DNA of 54,122 nt from Deltaproteobacteria bacterium (lineage in GTDB: Bacteria > Myxococcota_A > Polyangia > JAAYKL01). The notes under the pieces are model-generated. The model searched no databases, had not been told where the DNA came from, and saw only the letters and a list, made by a program, of their open reading frames with translations. Both the position numbers and the translations under genes were made by a program. Position 1 is the first letter of the stretch. Each line of letters begins with the position of its first letter. The stretch spans positions 1 through 54,122 of the forward strand of contig JAKQNG010000133.1 in NCBI GenBank assembly GCA_029565915.1, in the 5' to 3' direction. Shown in pieces: positions 44,049 through 53,749 of this stretch.

Positions 44049-45308
44049 ATGCATCGATCCATTGCCGTGCTGACGGGGTTCTTTTTTCTGTGCGGATGCG
44101 ACATCGTCCTGCCCGCCTGTCACTTTGAGACCGCCGGGTGCGATTACGACAACGACGGGGTGAACAACGAGGACGATGTGTTTCCGCGGGACGCGTCCCG
44201 GGTGGACGACTGCGAAGACTTTGAATGCGGTCGCTCGAACAGCGGCCTGACCTGCGGCACCTGCGGCGGGGATTTGCCCGACTGTGTGGACCACGTCTGT
44301 GTGGACGATTGCGCCGGCCTCGAGTGTGGCGATTCTCCCAATCTGGGCATCGACTGCGGCACCTGCGAAGGGGAGACGGAAACCTGCGAAGAGAATCTGT
44401 GCATCGACGACTGCGACGGCCTCGAATGCGGCGAATCTCCCGCACAGGGTTTCGACTGCGGCTCCTGCGCCAGCGAAACGGCAATCTGCGAAGAAAATCT
44501 GTGCGTGGATGATTGCGAAGGCCTCGAGTGCGGCGACTCTCCCAATCTGGGCATCGACTGCGGCACCTGCGAAGGGGAGAGGCCATGGTGTCTGGCGAAC
44601 CAGTGCGTTGCGCAAATTGTGGAATGGGTGGAAATCGAAGGGGACACCTTCACCATGGGCTCGGATTCAACTGCCAGCCAGTATCCCGCCCATTCGGTGG
44701 CTGTCCCGACTTTTCAGATGACAAAAACAGAAGTCACTCAGAGTCAATACCGGCTCTGTTTCGAGGAAGGCGTCTGCTCGGCCCTTGGAGAAGCGTCAAC
44801 GAATTGCGTCTGGAACGACCCGACCAGGGCGGTCCATCCGGCAAACTGTCTGACCTGGACGCAGGCAAACACTTTCTGTGCGTTTGTGGGAGGTCGGTTA
44901 CCCTCGGAAGCGGAGTGGGAATTCGCGGCGCGTAGCGGCGGCAAGAACAATGTGTTTCCATGGGGCAACGCTGTTCCCAGCTGTGACTTCGCGATTATCA
45001 CTGAAACAGACGAGGTCGCCGGCTGCGGGGAAAACCGTCCCTGGCCGGTGTGTTCAAAGCCAGGAGGCAACACGGAACAGGGGTTGTGCGATATGGCGGG
45101 GAATGTCTGGGAATGGGTCGAAGATTTCTGGCACCAGAATTATGTCGGCGCGCCGACGGACGGAAGTGCCTGGCTTGAAGCATCCCTGTATCGCGTCTGC
45201 AGAGGCGGCAGCTATTCGGGAATCAATAGCGCCGTGCGCACACGGTATCGAACATCCTTCACAGCACTGACCACAATGACGGACATCGGTTTCCGGTGTG
45301 CGAAATGA
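44049..45308 (+). CDS. FGE/sulfatase-modifying-factor domain lipoprotein with Cys-rich repeats
   Basis: A 419-residue lipoprotein with lipobox FLCGC. After a DNDGVNNEDD loop come four Cys-rich repeats of about 38 residues, each with DDC-x2-LECG (or close) and DCGxC. The C-terminal 225 residues are a formylglycine-generating-enzyme-like domain: FTMGSDS, TKTEVTQSQYRLC, RLPSEAEWEFAARSG, WPVCSKPGGN, LCDMAGNVWEWVEDFW, CRGGSYSG and GFRCAK. True FGE oxidises a sulfatase Cys, but many bacterial relatives are only structural; the active Cys pair cannot be confirmed here. ATG 44049 follows AAAGGGGTTGCC. It heads a five-gene operon. Confidence 0.85.
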   Translation: MHRSIAVLTGFFFLCGCDIVLPACHFETAGCDYDNDGVNNEDDVFPRDASRVDDCEDFECGRSNSGLTCGTCGGDLPDCVDHVCVDDCAGLECGDSPNLGIDCGTCEGETETCEENLCIDDCDGLECGESPAQGFDCGSCASETAICEENLCVDDCEGLECGDSPNLGIDCGTCEGERPWCLANQCVAQIVEWVEIEGDTFTMGSDSTASQYPAHSVAVPTFQMTKTEVTQSQYRLCFEEGVCSALGEASTNCVWNDPTRAVHPANCLTWTQANTFCAFVGGRLPSEAEWEFAARSGGKNNVFPWGNAVPSCDFAIITETDEVAGCGENRPWPVCSKPGGNTEQGLCDMAGNVWEWVEDFWHQNYVGAPTDGSAWLEASLYRVCRGGSYSGINSAVRTRYRTSFTALTTMTDIGFRCAK

Positions 45309-45316
45309 GGGGCGTC

Positions 45317-46600
45317 ATGAAACGGACAATCGCGGGAACGGTTCTGCTGGGCATTCTGTTTGCGGCACAGGTCCGGGCGCAGGAGCCGGTCCGGGTGGTC
45401 GTGGTGGAAGCGACAAAGGCCGCGGGCATCGACGACACTTCCCTCGGCATTCTGGGGGACGTGGTGCGCGAAGGCGTGCTGTCGTCATCGGCCGGAGCCG
45501 TTCTCGTTGCAAAAAAGAAGGCAGCGCCGGTGAAGAGCTGCGATGACGCCTGCGCCCTCAAGGCCGCGGCGGATGCGGACGCCACCCATTCCCTCGTCGT
45601 TGAACTGTCAACGCGGGACAGCGGCGTGTCCGCGTCCGTCAAACTCTATGAGGCCGCCGCGCAGACCCTGGTGGCGATGAAGCGCACCACGGCGGACAGC
45701 GCGCAGATGATGGAACCCCTGCTGCAGGGTGCGGTCCGCCACGTATTCGCCGTTTTCTCGGGTGCGGACGATTCCGCCGATGCGGCGCCGACAAGCGCAC
45801 CGGCGCCCACGATCAGCACTCCGGCCGTTCCGCCCCCGTCCGGCCCGTTCTACGCGGAAGTGGTGGTGACGGTGACGGGTCGCAAGGACGTCACCGGCGA
45901 AACCGTGGCGGTGGTGGGGGATGTTTACCTGAACGGCCGGTTCGTTTCAAAGACCCCGTACAAGGACGGCCTGCCCCGGGGAACCTACCTGGTGGAGGTA
46001 AAGGGCTACGGACGGTCGTGGGAATCCCGGTTCAGCGTGGAGCCGGGCAGGACGTACCACGTGAAAAGCCTGCTGCAGGTGCCCCTTTCGGCGGCGGAGC
46101 AGCAGGCGCTGGTGGACAGGATGGAGAAGCAGCGCGCCGAGGCCGCGGCCCGGGACCGGGAGGCCTACCAGGAGGAGTACAACCTGTGGAAGGAGCGGGA
46201 TGACGCCGTCCGCGCAAAGCGCCGCCCGCTGATCATCGCCGGGAGTGTGCTGCTGCCCGCGGGGGTGGGGCTGGTCATCGGCGGCAGCATCTTCATCGAC
46301 AAGGCCCGCAATCAGGCGGACATCTACGATGAGGTGAAATTCCTCTATTCCCGTGCCACCAATCCCGCGGACATCAACTATTACGCCACGTATCTGCAGA
46401 ACACGGACGATGCGATGAAGACAAACAAGGGCATCGGCATTCCTATGCTGGCCGTGGGCCTCGGTTCGATCGTCACGGGCATTGTGCTGTTCATCGCAAT
46501 GCCGAAGAATAAAGAGAAGGAGCCCCGGCCCGTGGCCCTGCAGCCCGGTTTCCAGTGGCGCAGCGGCAACGGCCTGCTCACCCTCACGGGGAGGTTCTGA
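45317..46600 (+). CDS. PEGA-like envelope protein with C-terminal TM helices
   Basis: A 427-residue protein with a signal peptide ending near VRAQ. An N-terminal domain with VVVVEATKAAGIDD and a Cys pair spans about 25-150, then an Ala/Pro linker. Residues about 185-260 look like a PEGA-type beta domain (VYLNGRFVSKTPYKDGLPRGTYLVEVKG). A charged helix (about 262-300) precedes two TM segments at about 305-328 and 375-398, and the C-terminus ends in Phe. It is 8 bp after the FGE-type gene and 2 bp before the EGF-repeat gene, preceded by GAGGGGCGTC. It may anchor the operon products to the envelope; function is unknown. Confidence 0.75.
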   Translation: MKRTIAGTVLLGILFAAQVRAQEPVRVVVVEATKAAGIDDTSLGILGDVVREGVLSSSAGAVLVAKKKAAPVKSCDDACALKAAADADATHSLVVELSTRDSGVSASVKLYEAAAQTLVAMKRTTADSAQMMEPLLQGAVRHVFAVFSGADDSADAAPTSAPAPTISTPAVPPPSGPFYAEVVVTVTGRKDVTGETVAVVGDVYLNGRFVSKTPYKDGLPRGTYLVEVKGYGRSWESRFSVEPGRTYHVKSLLQVPLSAAEQQALVDRMEKQRAEAAARDREAYQEEYNLWKERDDAVRAKRRPLIIAGSVLLPAGVGLVIGGSIFIDKARNQADIYDEVKFLYSRATNPADINYYATYLQNTDDAMKTNKGIGIPMLAVGLGSIVTGIVLFIAMPKNKEKEPRPVALQPGFQWRSGNGLLTLTGRF

Positions 46601-46602
46601 CC

Positions 46603-49600
46603 ATGGAACGCACGACGTTCGTTCTGTTCCTGTCTGTACTGCTGTGCGGCGCCTGTGCCGAAGACGGTCCGCCGCCCCATCCCTGCGACGACTGCCTGCC
46701 CTGCGAAGCGTGCGTCGCCGACGACGGCGGAGGCGCCTTCTGTGAGGCGATTTCGCAGCACCACCTGGCCTGCGTGGACGGGCACCCCCATTTCATGGAT
46801 TCCTGCGAGGGCGACGGAGGACTGGCGGAGGAATGCGCGCCGAACGCGGCCTGCGCGGACACGGGCACGGCCATCGAATGCGTCTGCCGCAACCACTGGG
46901 AAGGAAACAACTGCGAAACCTGTCCGGCGCATTTCGATCCGGCCTCGGACTGCGCCGTCTGCCTGCCCGGGTACGATCCCGCGTCGGACTGCACGGCCTG
47001 CGCCGGCCATCTCGACCCGGCCACCTCGTGCACCACCTGCGCAAACGGCTGGACCGGCGACCACTGCGACGTCTGCCCGGAGCCCTTTGACGAAAACAGC
47101 GACTGCAGCGACTGCGCCAACCACTGGCAGGGGCTCGCGTGCAACATCTGCCCGGACAACTACGACGCGGACGGCGGTTGTGCGGACTGCGCCAACCACT
47201 GGGAAGGCGACAACTGCGACATCTGTCCCGACCGCTTCACGCCGGAAAGCAACTGCAGCGCATGCGCGAACCACTGGACGGGGGACGACTGTGACGTCTG
47301 CCCGGTCAACTTCACCGCCGACAGCAACTGCAGCGCATGTGCGAACCACTGGACGGGTGATGACTGTGACGTCTGCCCCGACAACTTCACCGCCGAAAGC
47401 AACTGCAGTGAATGCGCGAACCGCTGGACCGGTGATGACTGTGATGTCTGTCCCGACAACTTCACCGCCGAAAGCAACTGCAGCGCATGTGCGAACCACT
47501 GGACCGGCGACAACTGCGATGTCTGTCCGGTGAACTTCACGCCGGAGAGCAACTGTGTTGCGTGCGCAAACCACTGGAGTGGCGAAACCTGCAGTACCTG
47601 TCCGTCGAACTTCACCGTCGCCAGCAATTGCGCACTCTGCGCCAATGAATGGACCGGAACGACGTGCGACACCTGTCCGCCGCAGTATGATCCGCTGGCC
47701 AACTGCGCGGGATGCGAAAACCACTGGACCGGTGACGACTGCGATGTGTGTCCGGTCAATTTTACCACGGCGAGCAACTGCTACTCCTGCGCCGATGGCT
47801 GGACCGGTGTGGATTGCAACGTGTGTCCTGAAAATTATACGGCCGCCAGTGGCTGCACCGCGTGTGCCAACCACTGGACCGGCGACGACTGCGATGTATG
47901 TCCGGCAAATTACCGCGCGGCCAGCAACTGCCTTTCCTGTTCCAACCACTGGACCGGCGCGAACTGCGATGTGTGCCCGGAGAACTTCACGACTGCCAGC
48001 AACTGCGCCTCCTGTTCCAATCACTGGACAGGCACCAACTGCGATGTGTGTCCGGTCAACTTCACGGCCGCCAGCAACTGCACCGCCTGCGCCAACCACT
48101 GGACCGGCACCGCCTGCAATGTGTGTCCGGTCAACTTCACCACCGCCAGCAACTGCTACTCCTGCGCCAATCGCTGGACGGGCACCGACTGCGATGTGTG
48201 CCCGATCAACTTCACCACCGCCAGTAACTGTGCTTCCTGTGCCAACCACTGGACCGGCACCAACTGCAACGTGTGTCCAACGAACTTCACGACCGCCAGC
48301 AACTGTGCTTCCTGTTCCAACCACTGGACCGGCACCAACTGCGATGTCTGCCCGGAGAACTTCACGACTGCCAGCAACTGCACTGCCTGCGCCAACTACT
48401 GGTTCGGCGTGAACTGCGAAGTGTGTCCGGAAAATTTCACCGCTGCCAGTAATTGCTACTCCTGCGCCAACCACTGGCAGGGTCAGCTCTGCGACTACTG
48501 TTCATCCGAGTTTACGAAAGCCAGCAACTGCAGCGAATGTTCCCGACACTGGGAGGGAGAATTCTGCACCGAGTGCCCCAGCAATTTCGACTGGGGAGGT
48601 CCGCCGCCCTGCGATTCCTGCGCGGATGGATGGACCGGCACCGACTGTGATATCTGCCCACCCAATTACCGGGCAGACTCCAACTGCACAGAATGTGTGA
48701 ACGCATTTGATCCGGATTCGAGATGCACCACATGTCTGCCGGGCTGGGAAGGTGCGCTGTGCGACACGAAAAAGCCATGCGTCCGCTACGTCAACGTGAA
48801 TTCACCTACGTCCAGTGGCAACGGACTCACCTGGTCCACTGCCTTCCGCACCATCCAGGCGGGAATTGACAGCGCCCATGCGGAAACCCAGTTGCCGGGC
48901 GGACCTGCGACCTGTGATGTCCTGGTGGCCCAGGGCACCTATACCATCTATCAGGGAAGCACGGCGGATACGCTGCAACTGCGCCCCGGTGTGCACGTAT
49001 ACGGTTCGTTCAATCCCGCACCTGCCGGTCCGTATGATGAGCGCATCTATTCATCTACCTCCATCTGGGGTTGCGGCGGCGGACCGTCCTTCAATTGTGC
49101 CAGTCATATCGTCACCGGCAGCGACGATGCGGTTATCGACGGATTCAACATCAACGGCCGTCCGGGTAACGGGCTCATCGGTATCTACAACTACCAGGTA
49201 TCGCCGACCATCTCCAATTGCATTCTGGACACGGTTTCCACCACCACATCCGGCGAAGGGTTGATTCGCAACATCGAATCGTCACCAACAATCCAGAACT
49301 GTGTCTTCTATGGCAACAGCGCCGTCAATGGTGCCGGCATCAACAATACAGACAGCCACGTCACCATCAACAACTGCATATTTCAAGACATGCGTACACA
49401 TCTGGGGAATGGCGCGGCCATCTTCAACGACAACAGTACGTTCGAGATTCGCAACTCCAGGTTCGAATACAACGATAATGCCTGCGCGACCGGCATGGGC
49501 GGTGCCATCTACAGTCAGAATTCCACTGGAACAATCAGCAATTCGTTGTTCCAGTATAATGGCGCATCCTTTCAGGCGGCGGCGATTGCCAACATCGAGA

Positions 49601-50031
49601 GTGAAGTGGAAATCCTGAACTGCACATTGATTGAAAATTACAGTTTTTCCTATCCAGGCACGTACGTACCAACCATCCATTCTTCAAATTCCTCTGCTGG
49701 TCCTGTACGCATCTACAATTCAATCATCTACTGGCCCGGCTGGGAGATAGATCCGATTTCCGATGACTCGATCGCAACCAGTCTCACGGAGGTCGGCTGG
49801 AGCATCGTGGAAGGCGGATACCCGGGCGTTGGAAACTTGTCTGATGACCCCATGATCCATGATTGGGTCTCTCTTCTCCCCGAATCGCCGGCAATCGATG
49901 CGGGCAACGGCAATGTCGCTCCACTCCACGATTACTATGGATACTCCCGCGTGGACGCCCCTTCCACTCCCAACACAGGTACCGGTACCCCGGACTACGT
50001 GGACATCGGTTACTACGAGTATCAACCATGA
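46603..50031 (+). CDS. Giant lipoprotein with ~24 EGF/laminin-like repeats and beta-helix domain
   Basis: A 1142-residue lipoprotein (signal ending LCGAC). Residues about 90-720 consist of some 24 repeats of about 25-26 residues on the pattern NHWTGDDCDVCPxNFTxxSNCxxC, with fixed Trp, Gly and four Cys, resembling laminin-type EGF modules. The last 400 residues are a right-handed parallel beta-helix (DUF1565/pectate-lyase-like), introduced by VNSPTSSGNGLTWSTAFRTIQAGI and rich in Asn and Ser ladders. Such rods extend far from the membrane and usually bind ligands or cells. GGGAGG precedes ATG 46603. The stop overlaps the next start (ATGA). The long antisense frames across it are artefacts of the repeat. 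Confidence 0.88.
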   Translation: MERTTFVLFLSVLLCGACAEDGPPPHPCDDCLPCEACVADDGGGAFCEAISQHHLACVDGHPHFMDSCEGDGGLAEECAPNAACADTGTAIECVCRNHWEGNNCETCPAHFDPASDCAVCLPGYDPASDCTACAGHLDPATSCTTCANGWTGDHCDVCPEPFDENSDCSDCANHWQGLACNICPDNYDADGGCADCANHWEGDNCDICPDRFTPESNCSACANHWTGDDCDVCPVNFTADSNCSACANHWTGDDCDVCPDNFTAESNCSECANRWTGDDCDVCPDNFTAESNCSACANHWTGDNCDVCPVNFTPESNCVACANHWSGETCSTCPSNFTVASNCALCANEWTGTTCDTCPPQYDPLANCAGCENHWTGDDCDVCPVNFTTASNCYSCADGWTGVDCNVCPENYTAASGCTACANHWTGDDCDVCPANYRAASNCLSCSNHWTGANCDVCPENFTTASNCASCSNHWTGTNCDVCPVNFTAASNCTACANHWTGTACNVCPVNFTTASNCYSCANRWTGTDCDVCPINFTTASNCASCANHWTGTNCNVCPTNFTTASNCASCSNHWTGTNCDVCPENFTTASNCTACANYWFGVNCEVCPENFTAASNCYSCANHWQGQLCDYCSSEFTKASNCSECSRHWEGEFCTECPSNFDWGGPPPCDSCADGWTGTDCDICPPNYRADSNCTECVNAFDPDSRCTTCLPGWEGALCDTKKPCVRYVNVNSPTSSGNGLTWSTAFRTIQAGIDSAHAETQLPGGPATCDVLVAQGTYTIYQGSTADTLQLRPGVHVYGSFNPAPAGPYDERIYSSTSIWGCGGGPSFNCASHIVTGSDDAVIDGFNINGRPGNGLIGIYNYQVSPTISNCILDTVSTTTSGEGLIRNIESSPTIQNCVFYGNSAVNGAGINNTDSHVTINNCIFQDMRTHLGNGAAIFNDNSTFEIRNSRFEYNDNACATGMGGAIYSQNSTGTISNSLFQYNGASFQAAAIANIESEVEILNCTLIENYSFSYPGTYVPTIHSSNSSAGPVRIYNSIIYWPGWEIDPISDDSIATSLTEVGWSIVEGGYPGVGNLSDDPMIHDWVSLLPESPAIDAGNGNVAPLHDYYGYSRVDAPSTPNTGTGTPDYVDIGYYEYQP
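46870..48760. repeat. EGF-like coding repeat array, about 75-78 bp units
   Basis: DNA units of about 75-78 bp encode the repeated NHW-x-G...C-x-x-C-P...NC module. About 24 units are counted from the Trp-Gly pairs. Neighbouring units between about 47240 and 48400 are most alike, consistent with recent duplication and possible copy-number change. Confidence 0.85.
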
Positions 50032-52061
50032 AAAACGCAATCCTTACCCATCCTGTCTGTCTGGTCATGTTCTGCATCCTGGCGCCGGCAACGGCCTGTG
50101 AATCTTCCGGAGGAACCGTGGCGGACAGCGATTCCTCAACAGGAAACGACACTGACACCGAAACAGACAGCGTCCCGCCGGACACCAGCCTTCCCGACGT
50201 GGTGTGGCCGTCAATCACTCCGGTGGACACGCCGGAGACATTTCTCCACATGCCCGGATACAGCCCGGTGGTGGCCGGTGCTGTCGGTGAGTTCGCGCTG
50301 GCAGGACGGTATGTTTTCGGCACTTCGCTGAACAACGGGAGAGACGACATGGTCACGTTCTCCGGATCCGGCATTTTCCTGTCAAGATTCAGCCAGACGG
50401 GCGACCTGCTCATGACCGCACAGGTTACCGGAAACAGCGGTGAACCGCGGGCCATTGCCTACATGGAAAATGACGATCTGCTTCTCGTCGGCACCATGAC
50501 CGGCGATCTCACCTTCCACACCGGACTGGACACCATCACATTGCCGGCAAGTGAAACAGCCATCTGGGATTCCTTTGTCGCCAGATTCAATGCAGATGGG
50601 AACCTGGTCTGGGTTGAGAAAATCAGCACGGATGATCAGGTTCGTGTGGCGGATGCAGCGGTATTTGAAAATGGCGATTTCGTCATCACCGGCAGCTACG
50701 CGGGAAATACGGTGTTCGGAGAAGGTCAGCCGCTGGAAGAGACCCTGACCTCCGTCGTGGTGGGCGAATTCAATTCCGGTGGCGTTTTCACCGCCCGATA
50801 TGGCGGCGATGGAACGCTCCAGTGGGTCAGAGCGGGACGGGACGCGTATCCCAACACGGATCGACAACCAGCGAGCAACAGTATTCTTGTCCACGAAGAC
50901 GGCAGTTGCACAGCGGTGGGAACTTTCGATATCCGTATTCATTTCTGGGATGGGCAGATGGTCGAAGAACTCTATTCCTATGCATCCGATGGCCTGTTCC
51001 TGGTCCGATACGACGAAGACGGCGCCATCGCAGATATCCGCCGCAGCTATTCCGACTATCTCGGGGAAACCACTGGAATACAGGCATCCCGCTTCGATGA
51101 TGACAGCCTTCTGGTCACCGGTGATTTCCGGCGCCGGATTTTCTTTGGCGCCTACGAACCGAATGAAACCATCGTGACATCCATTGATGAAATGGATTTT
51201 GACATGTACATCGGCCACTATGCTCCGGATCTCTCCTTGAACTGGGTGAAAACCATTTCCGGTATGTCCAACGCATGGACGAATGACGTCACTGCGGTGG
51301 CAACGCTGGCGGACGGTTCCGGTCTTCTCTCCGGAACGATCACCGATGATCAGGTTGTCAATCCGGATGACTGCAATGCGGTACGTCTCGATGCAGTCGA
51401 CAGCGAAGAAACCATCTTTCTGTCCCGATACGGCAGCACCGGCACTGTGACGGGAATTCTGACAGCACGAGCCCCATCCATCAGGGTTGTGCAGATGGAT
51501 CGAATGAACGAGTACGGTTTCATTCTCACGGGCATCATTTCCGGAAATGGAACCTTCTTCCCGGATGCTTCTGCACCGGTGACGGTTCAACCCTGGAGTG
51601 AAGAATCTGAAATCTATGTGTATCTGGGTTCTTCAAATGCGTTCGATGCCACTGTGGAATCCTGCGTGCCCCAACCGGATTCCGATACGGAAACACCTGC
51701 CCCTCCGGCGTACGTCAAATTCTGCAGCCATTTGAACCTGACCACCGGGGAAGATCTGGAACTGCAGCTGAAAGTCCGGTTTGGAAATGAAGAACTCGCA
51801 CTGGATACGACAACAATGGAATGCAATCCGGCACCGGGCAGTCCCTGTCTGGCAGTCCCGAGCGGAGAAGACGTCGTTGTAGGTCTGTACAACATGAATG
51901 GTACACATTTGGCTGCATACCAGATCAATCTGCAAGAGGATCAGAATTACATTTTTATCGCAGATATGGTCACGGAAATACCCGAGTTCGGTGAAAGTCC
52001 GGGATTGCGCAGTTACGTGGCTGCAGATTGCGAAGCCATCAACGCCTATTCCGTGAAGTAA
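50028..52061 (+). CDS. Propeller-like lipoprotein of the surface operon
   Basis: A 677-residue lipoprotein (lipobox ATAC) with a short Asp/Ser/Thr spacer (about 28-50). Residues about 75-560 repeat a strand motif in which GDLVWVEKIS, GTLQWVRAGR and LNWVKTISG recur after FxxDG or similar, with FVARFN, LFLVRYDEDG, FLSRYGSTG; this fits a beta-propeller of six to seven blades. A Cys-containing C-terminal domain (about 560-677) follows. Start ATG 50028 overlaps the stop of the repeat lipoprotein gene, so both are translated together. No enzyme signature is seen; the propeller is probably a binding surface. Confidence 0.78.
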   Translation: MKNAILTHPVCLVMFCILAPATACESSGGTVADSDSSTGNDTDTETDSVPPDTSLPDVVWPSITPVDTPETFLHMPGYSPVVAGAVGEFALAGRYVFGTSLNNGRDDMVTFSGSGIFLSRFSQTGDLLMTAQVTGNSGEPRAIAYMENDDLLLVGTMTGDLTFHTGLDTITLPASETAIWDSFVARFNADGNLVWVEKISTDDQVRVADAAVFENGDFVITGSYAGNTVFGEGQPLEETLTSVVVGEFNSGGVFTARYGGDGTLQWVRAGRDAYPNTDRQPASNSILVHEDGSCTAVGTFDIRIHFWDGQMVEELYSYASDGLFLVRYDEDGAIADIRRSYSDYLGETTGIQASRFDDDSLLVTGDFRRRIFFGAYEPNETIVTSIDEMDFDMYIGHYAPDLSLNWVKTISGMSNAWTNDVTAVATLADGSGLLSGTITDDQVVNPDDCNAVRLDAVDSEETIFLSRYGSTGTVTGILTARAPSIRVVQMDRMNEYGFILTGIISGNGTFFPDASAPVTVQPWSEESEIYVYLGSSNAFDATVESCVPQPDSDTETPAPPAYVKFCSHLNLTTGEDLELQLKVRFGNEELALDTTTMECNPAPGSPCLAVPSGEDVVVGLYNMNGTHLAAYQINLQEDQNYIFIADMVTEIPEFGESPGLRSYVAADCEAINAYSVK

Positions 52062-52074
52062 GGAAGGAAATCAG

Positions 52075-52656
52075 ATGTCCATGAAGTCTTTCAAACCTGT
52101 GCTGTTCGGTCTGGTGCTTCTTGTCGTTCCCCTGGCCGCGAATGCCCAGTGCTATCCAGACTGTCGCGAAGGATTTGCCTGTCGCGACGGCGTGTGCGTG
52201 AGTCCCTGCAATCCCGCCTGTGTCGGAGGAGAGGTGTGCACCCGCGAAGGGCACTGCGTTCCGTCTTCCGAGCCGGCCCCGCTTTCAGCTGTCTCCGTGA
52301 CTGTTCCTGCTGCCACCGGCACCGGACAACCGGAATCTGATCGGGACAGCAAGTATCGACAAGCACTTTATCACCAGGCGCTCAATCGGCGCAGCACCGG
52401 CGCCGTGTTGACAACCCTGGGCATCATCGGATTCTGCGGTGCAGCGGTCCTCGGCGGAATTGCCGGGTTCACCGGAGAACTCGCATTTCTGCTGATCGGA
52501 ACGGGCGTTGAAGCGGTGTCTGCATGCTTGTTCATTCCCGGGGTCGTTAACCTGTCCAAGGGCAAAAAAGGAATCCGACGTTATGGGCCCCACGCAAAGA
52601 ATCCATATGCGCCCTCGTTCTCCCTTGCCCCCACGGCACTCCTCGTCCGCTTCTAG
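52075..52656 (+). CDS. Small Cys-rich membrane protein, end of surface operon
   Basis: A 193-residue protein with a signal peptide (cleavage near ANAQ), then an eight-Cys module in the first 40 mature residues (CYPDCREGFACRDGVC, CNPACVGGEVC). A Ser/Pro linker leads to two TM helices at about 106-128 and 133-155. The tail is basic and ends in VRF. AAGGAAATCAG precedes the ATG, 13 bp after the previous stop. It is the last of five genes and may be the membrane anchor of the complex; no family recognised. Confidence 0.72.
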   Translation: MSMKSFKPVLFGLVLLVVPLAANAQCYPDCREGFACRDGVCVSPCNPACVGGEVCTREGHCVPSSEPAPLSAVSVTVPAATGTGQPESDRDSKYRQALYHQALNRRSTGAVLTTLGIIGFCGAAVLGGIAGFTGELAFLLIGTGVEAVSACLFIPGVVNLSKGKKGIRRYGPHAKNPYAPSFSLAPTALLVRF

Positions 52657-52681
52657 CTGTCACCGCTTACGCGGCAGAACG

Positions 52682-53626
52682 TCAGGCGGGTGGATCAAAG
52701 CCTTTGGTTTCTTCGACAATAAAGGTGGGCTGGTTGCGGACGGTCTGAAACAGCACGGCGATGTATTCGCCCAGAATGCCCAGCACCACGAGCTGCACGC
52801 CGCCCAGCAGGGCGATGAGCCCCGTCAGAGTGGCCCAGCCGGGCACCAGGCTGTCGGGAGACGTGAGCTTCATGACCAGCGCGTACACCAGGTTGACAAG
52901 GGCGAACAGGCAGGTGACGAGGCCCACGACCATGGAGATGCGCAGGGGTTTGACCGAAAAACCGATGATGCCCTGCCGCGCGAGGCCGATCATCTTTCCG
53001 GTGGTGAAGCGCGACACACCGGCGGCCCGCCGGCCCTGAGCAAACTCCACAAACGTCGTGCTGTATCCCGCCCATGGAATGAAGCCCCGCAGAAAGCCGC
53101 TGGCATCCGGATGGGCAATCAGCAGATCCACCACATCCCTGTCCAGCAGGCGGAAGTCCGCGGCGCCGGGCCGCAGCTCCGTCTGGGCCAGCCACGAAAA
53201 AATGCGATAGAACCCCTTTGAGGTGATGCGCTTGAAAAACGACAGGTGCGCGGCGTCTGCCCGGAGTCCCTGCACCACCTTTGCGCCGTTGCGCCACTGG
53301 GCAATGAAGGCGGGGAGCGATGCCGGCGGATGTTCGCCGTCGGCGTCCATGGTGATTGCGCAGCGACCGGCCGCGTGGGCCAGTCCGGCCCGCAGTGCGG
53401 CCTGATGGCCGAAGTTCCGCGTGAACCGCAGACCTTTTACCGAGGGGTGCTGTTGCGACAGGGCGCAGATGTGGTGCCAGGTGTCGTCCCTTGAACCGTC
53501 GTCCACGAGGATAATTTCGAATGACGTCTCACCGGACAGGGCGGACAGCACATCGCTCACGGTGCGCTCAACCAGGGCACCTTCGTTGAATACCGGCATC
53601 ACCACCGACACATCTGGTCTGTTCAC
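52682..53626 (-). CDS. GT2 glycosyltransferase with C-terminal TM helices (GtrB/DPM1-like)
   Basis: Such enzymes move a sugar from a nucleotide to polyprenyl phosphate at the inner membrane. The 314-residue product has a GT-A domain with VVMPVFNEG, VDDGSRDDT and DADGEHPP (metal-binding DxD), a GFLRGFIPWAGYST acceptor-type loop, and two TM helices near the end (about 228-255 and 265-292), like GtrB/ArnC. GTG 53626 follows AAAGGAACGAAC; the longer frame adds 16 residues. It is convergent with the surface operon and divergent from the next lipoprotein gene. Confidence 0.9.
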   Translation of the reverse strand: MNRPDVSVVMPVFNEGALVERTVSDVLSALSGETSFEIILVDDGSRDDTWHHICALSQQHPSVKGLRFTRNFGHQAALRAGLAHAAGRCAITMDADGEHPPASLPAFIAQWRNGAKVVQGLRADAAHLSFFKRITSKGFYRIFSWLAQTELRPGAADFRLLDRDVVDLLIAHPDASGFLRGFIPWAGYSTTFVEFAQGRRAAGVSRFTTGKMIGLARQGIIGFSVKPLRISMVVGLVTCLFALVNLVYALVMKLTSPDSLVPGWATLTGLIALLGGVQLVVLGILGEYIAVLFQTVRNQPTFIVEETKGFDPPA

Positions 53627-53749
53627 GTTCGTTCCTTTCCGGTTGTCATTGTCGCGGCCCGAGTATGCGTCCAAACGAACGGCTTTTCAACCACCGCGAA
53701 GTGACCCGCCTTGTTCAAAAAGTGATTATCAGCTATGGCAGAGTCCACC

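Noticed and set aside
46381-48474. A 697-codon minus-strand open frame full of GAG-x-VAGG-like repeats.
   Set aside because: It is exactly antisense to the EGF-repeat array and the PEGA-like gene, inherits their periodicity, has no ribosome binding site, and the plus-strand protein has a lipoprotein signal and Cys pattern.
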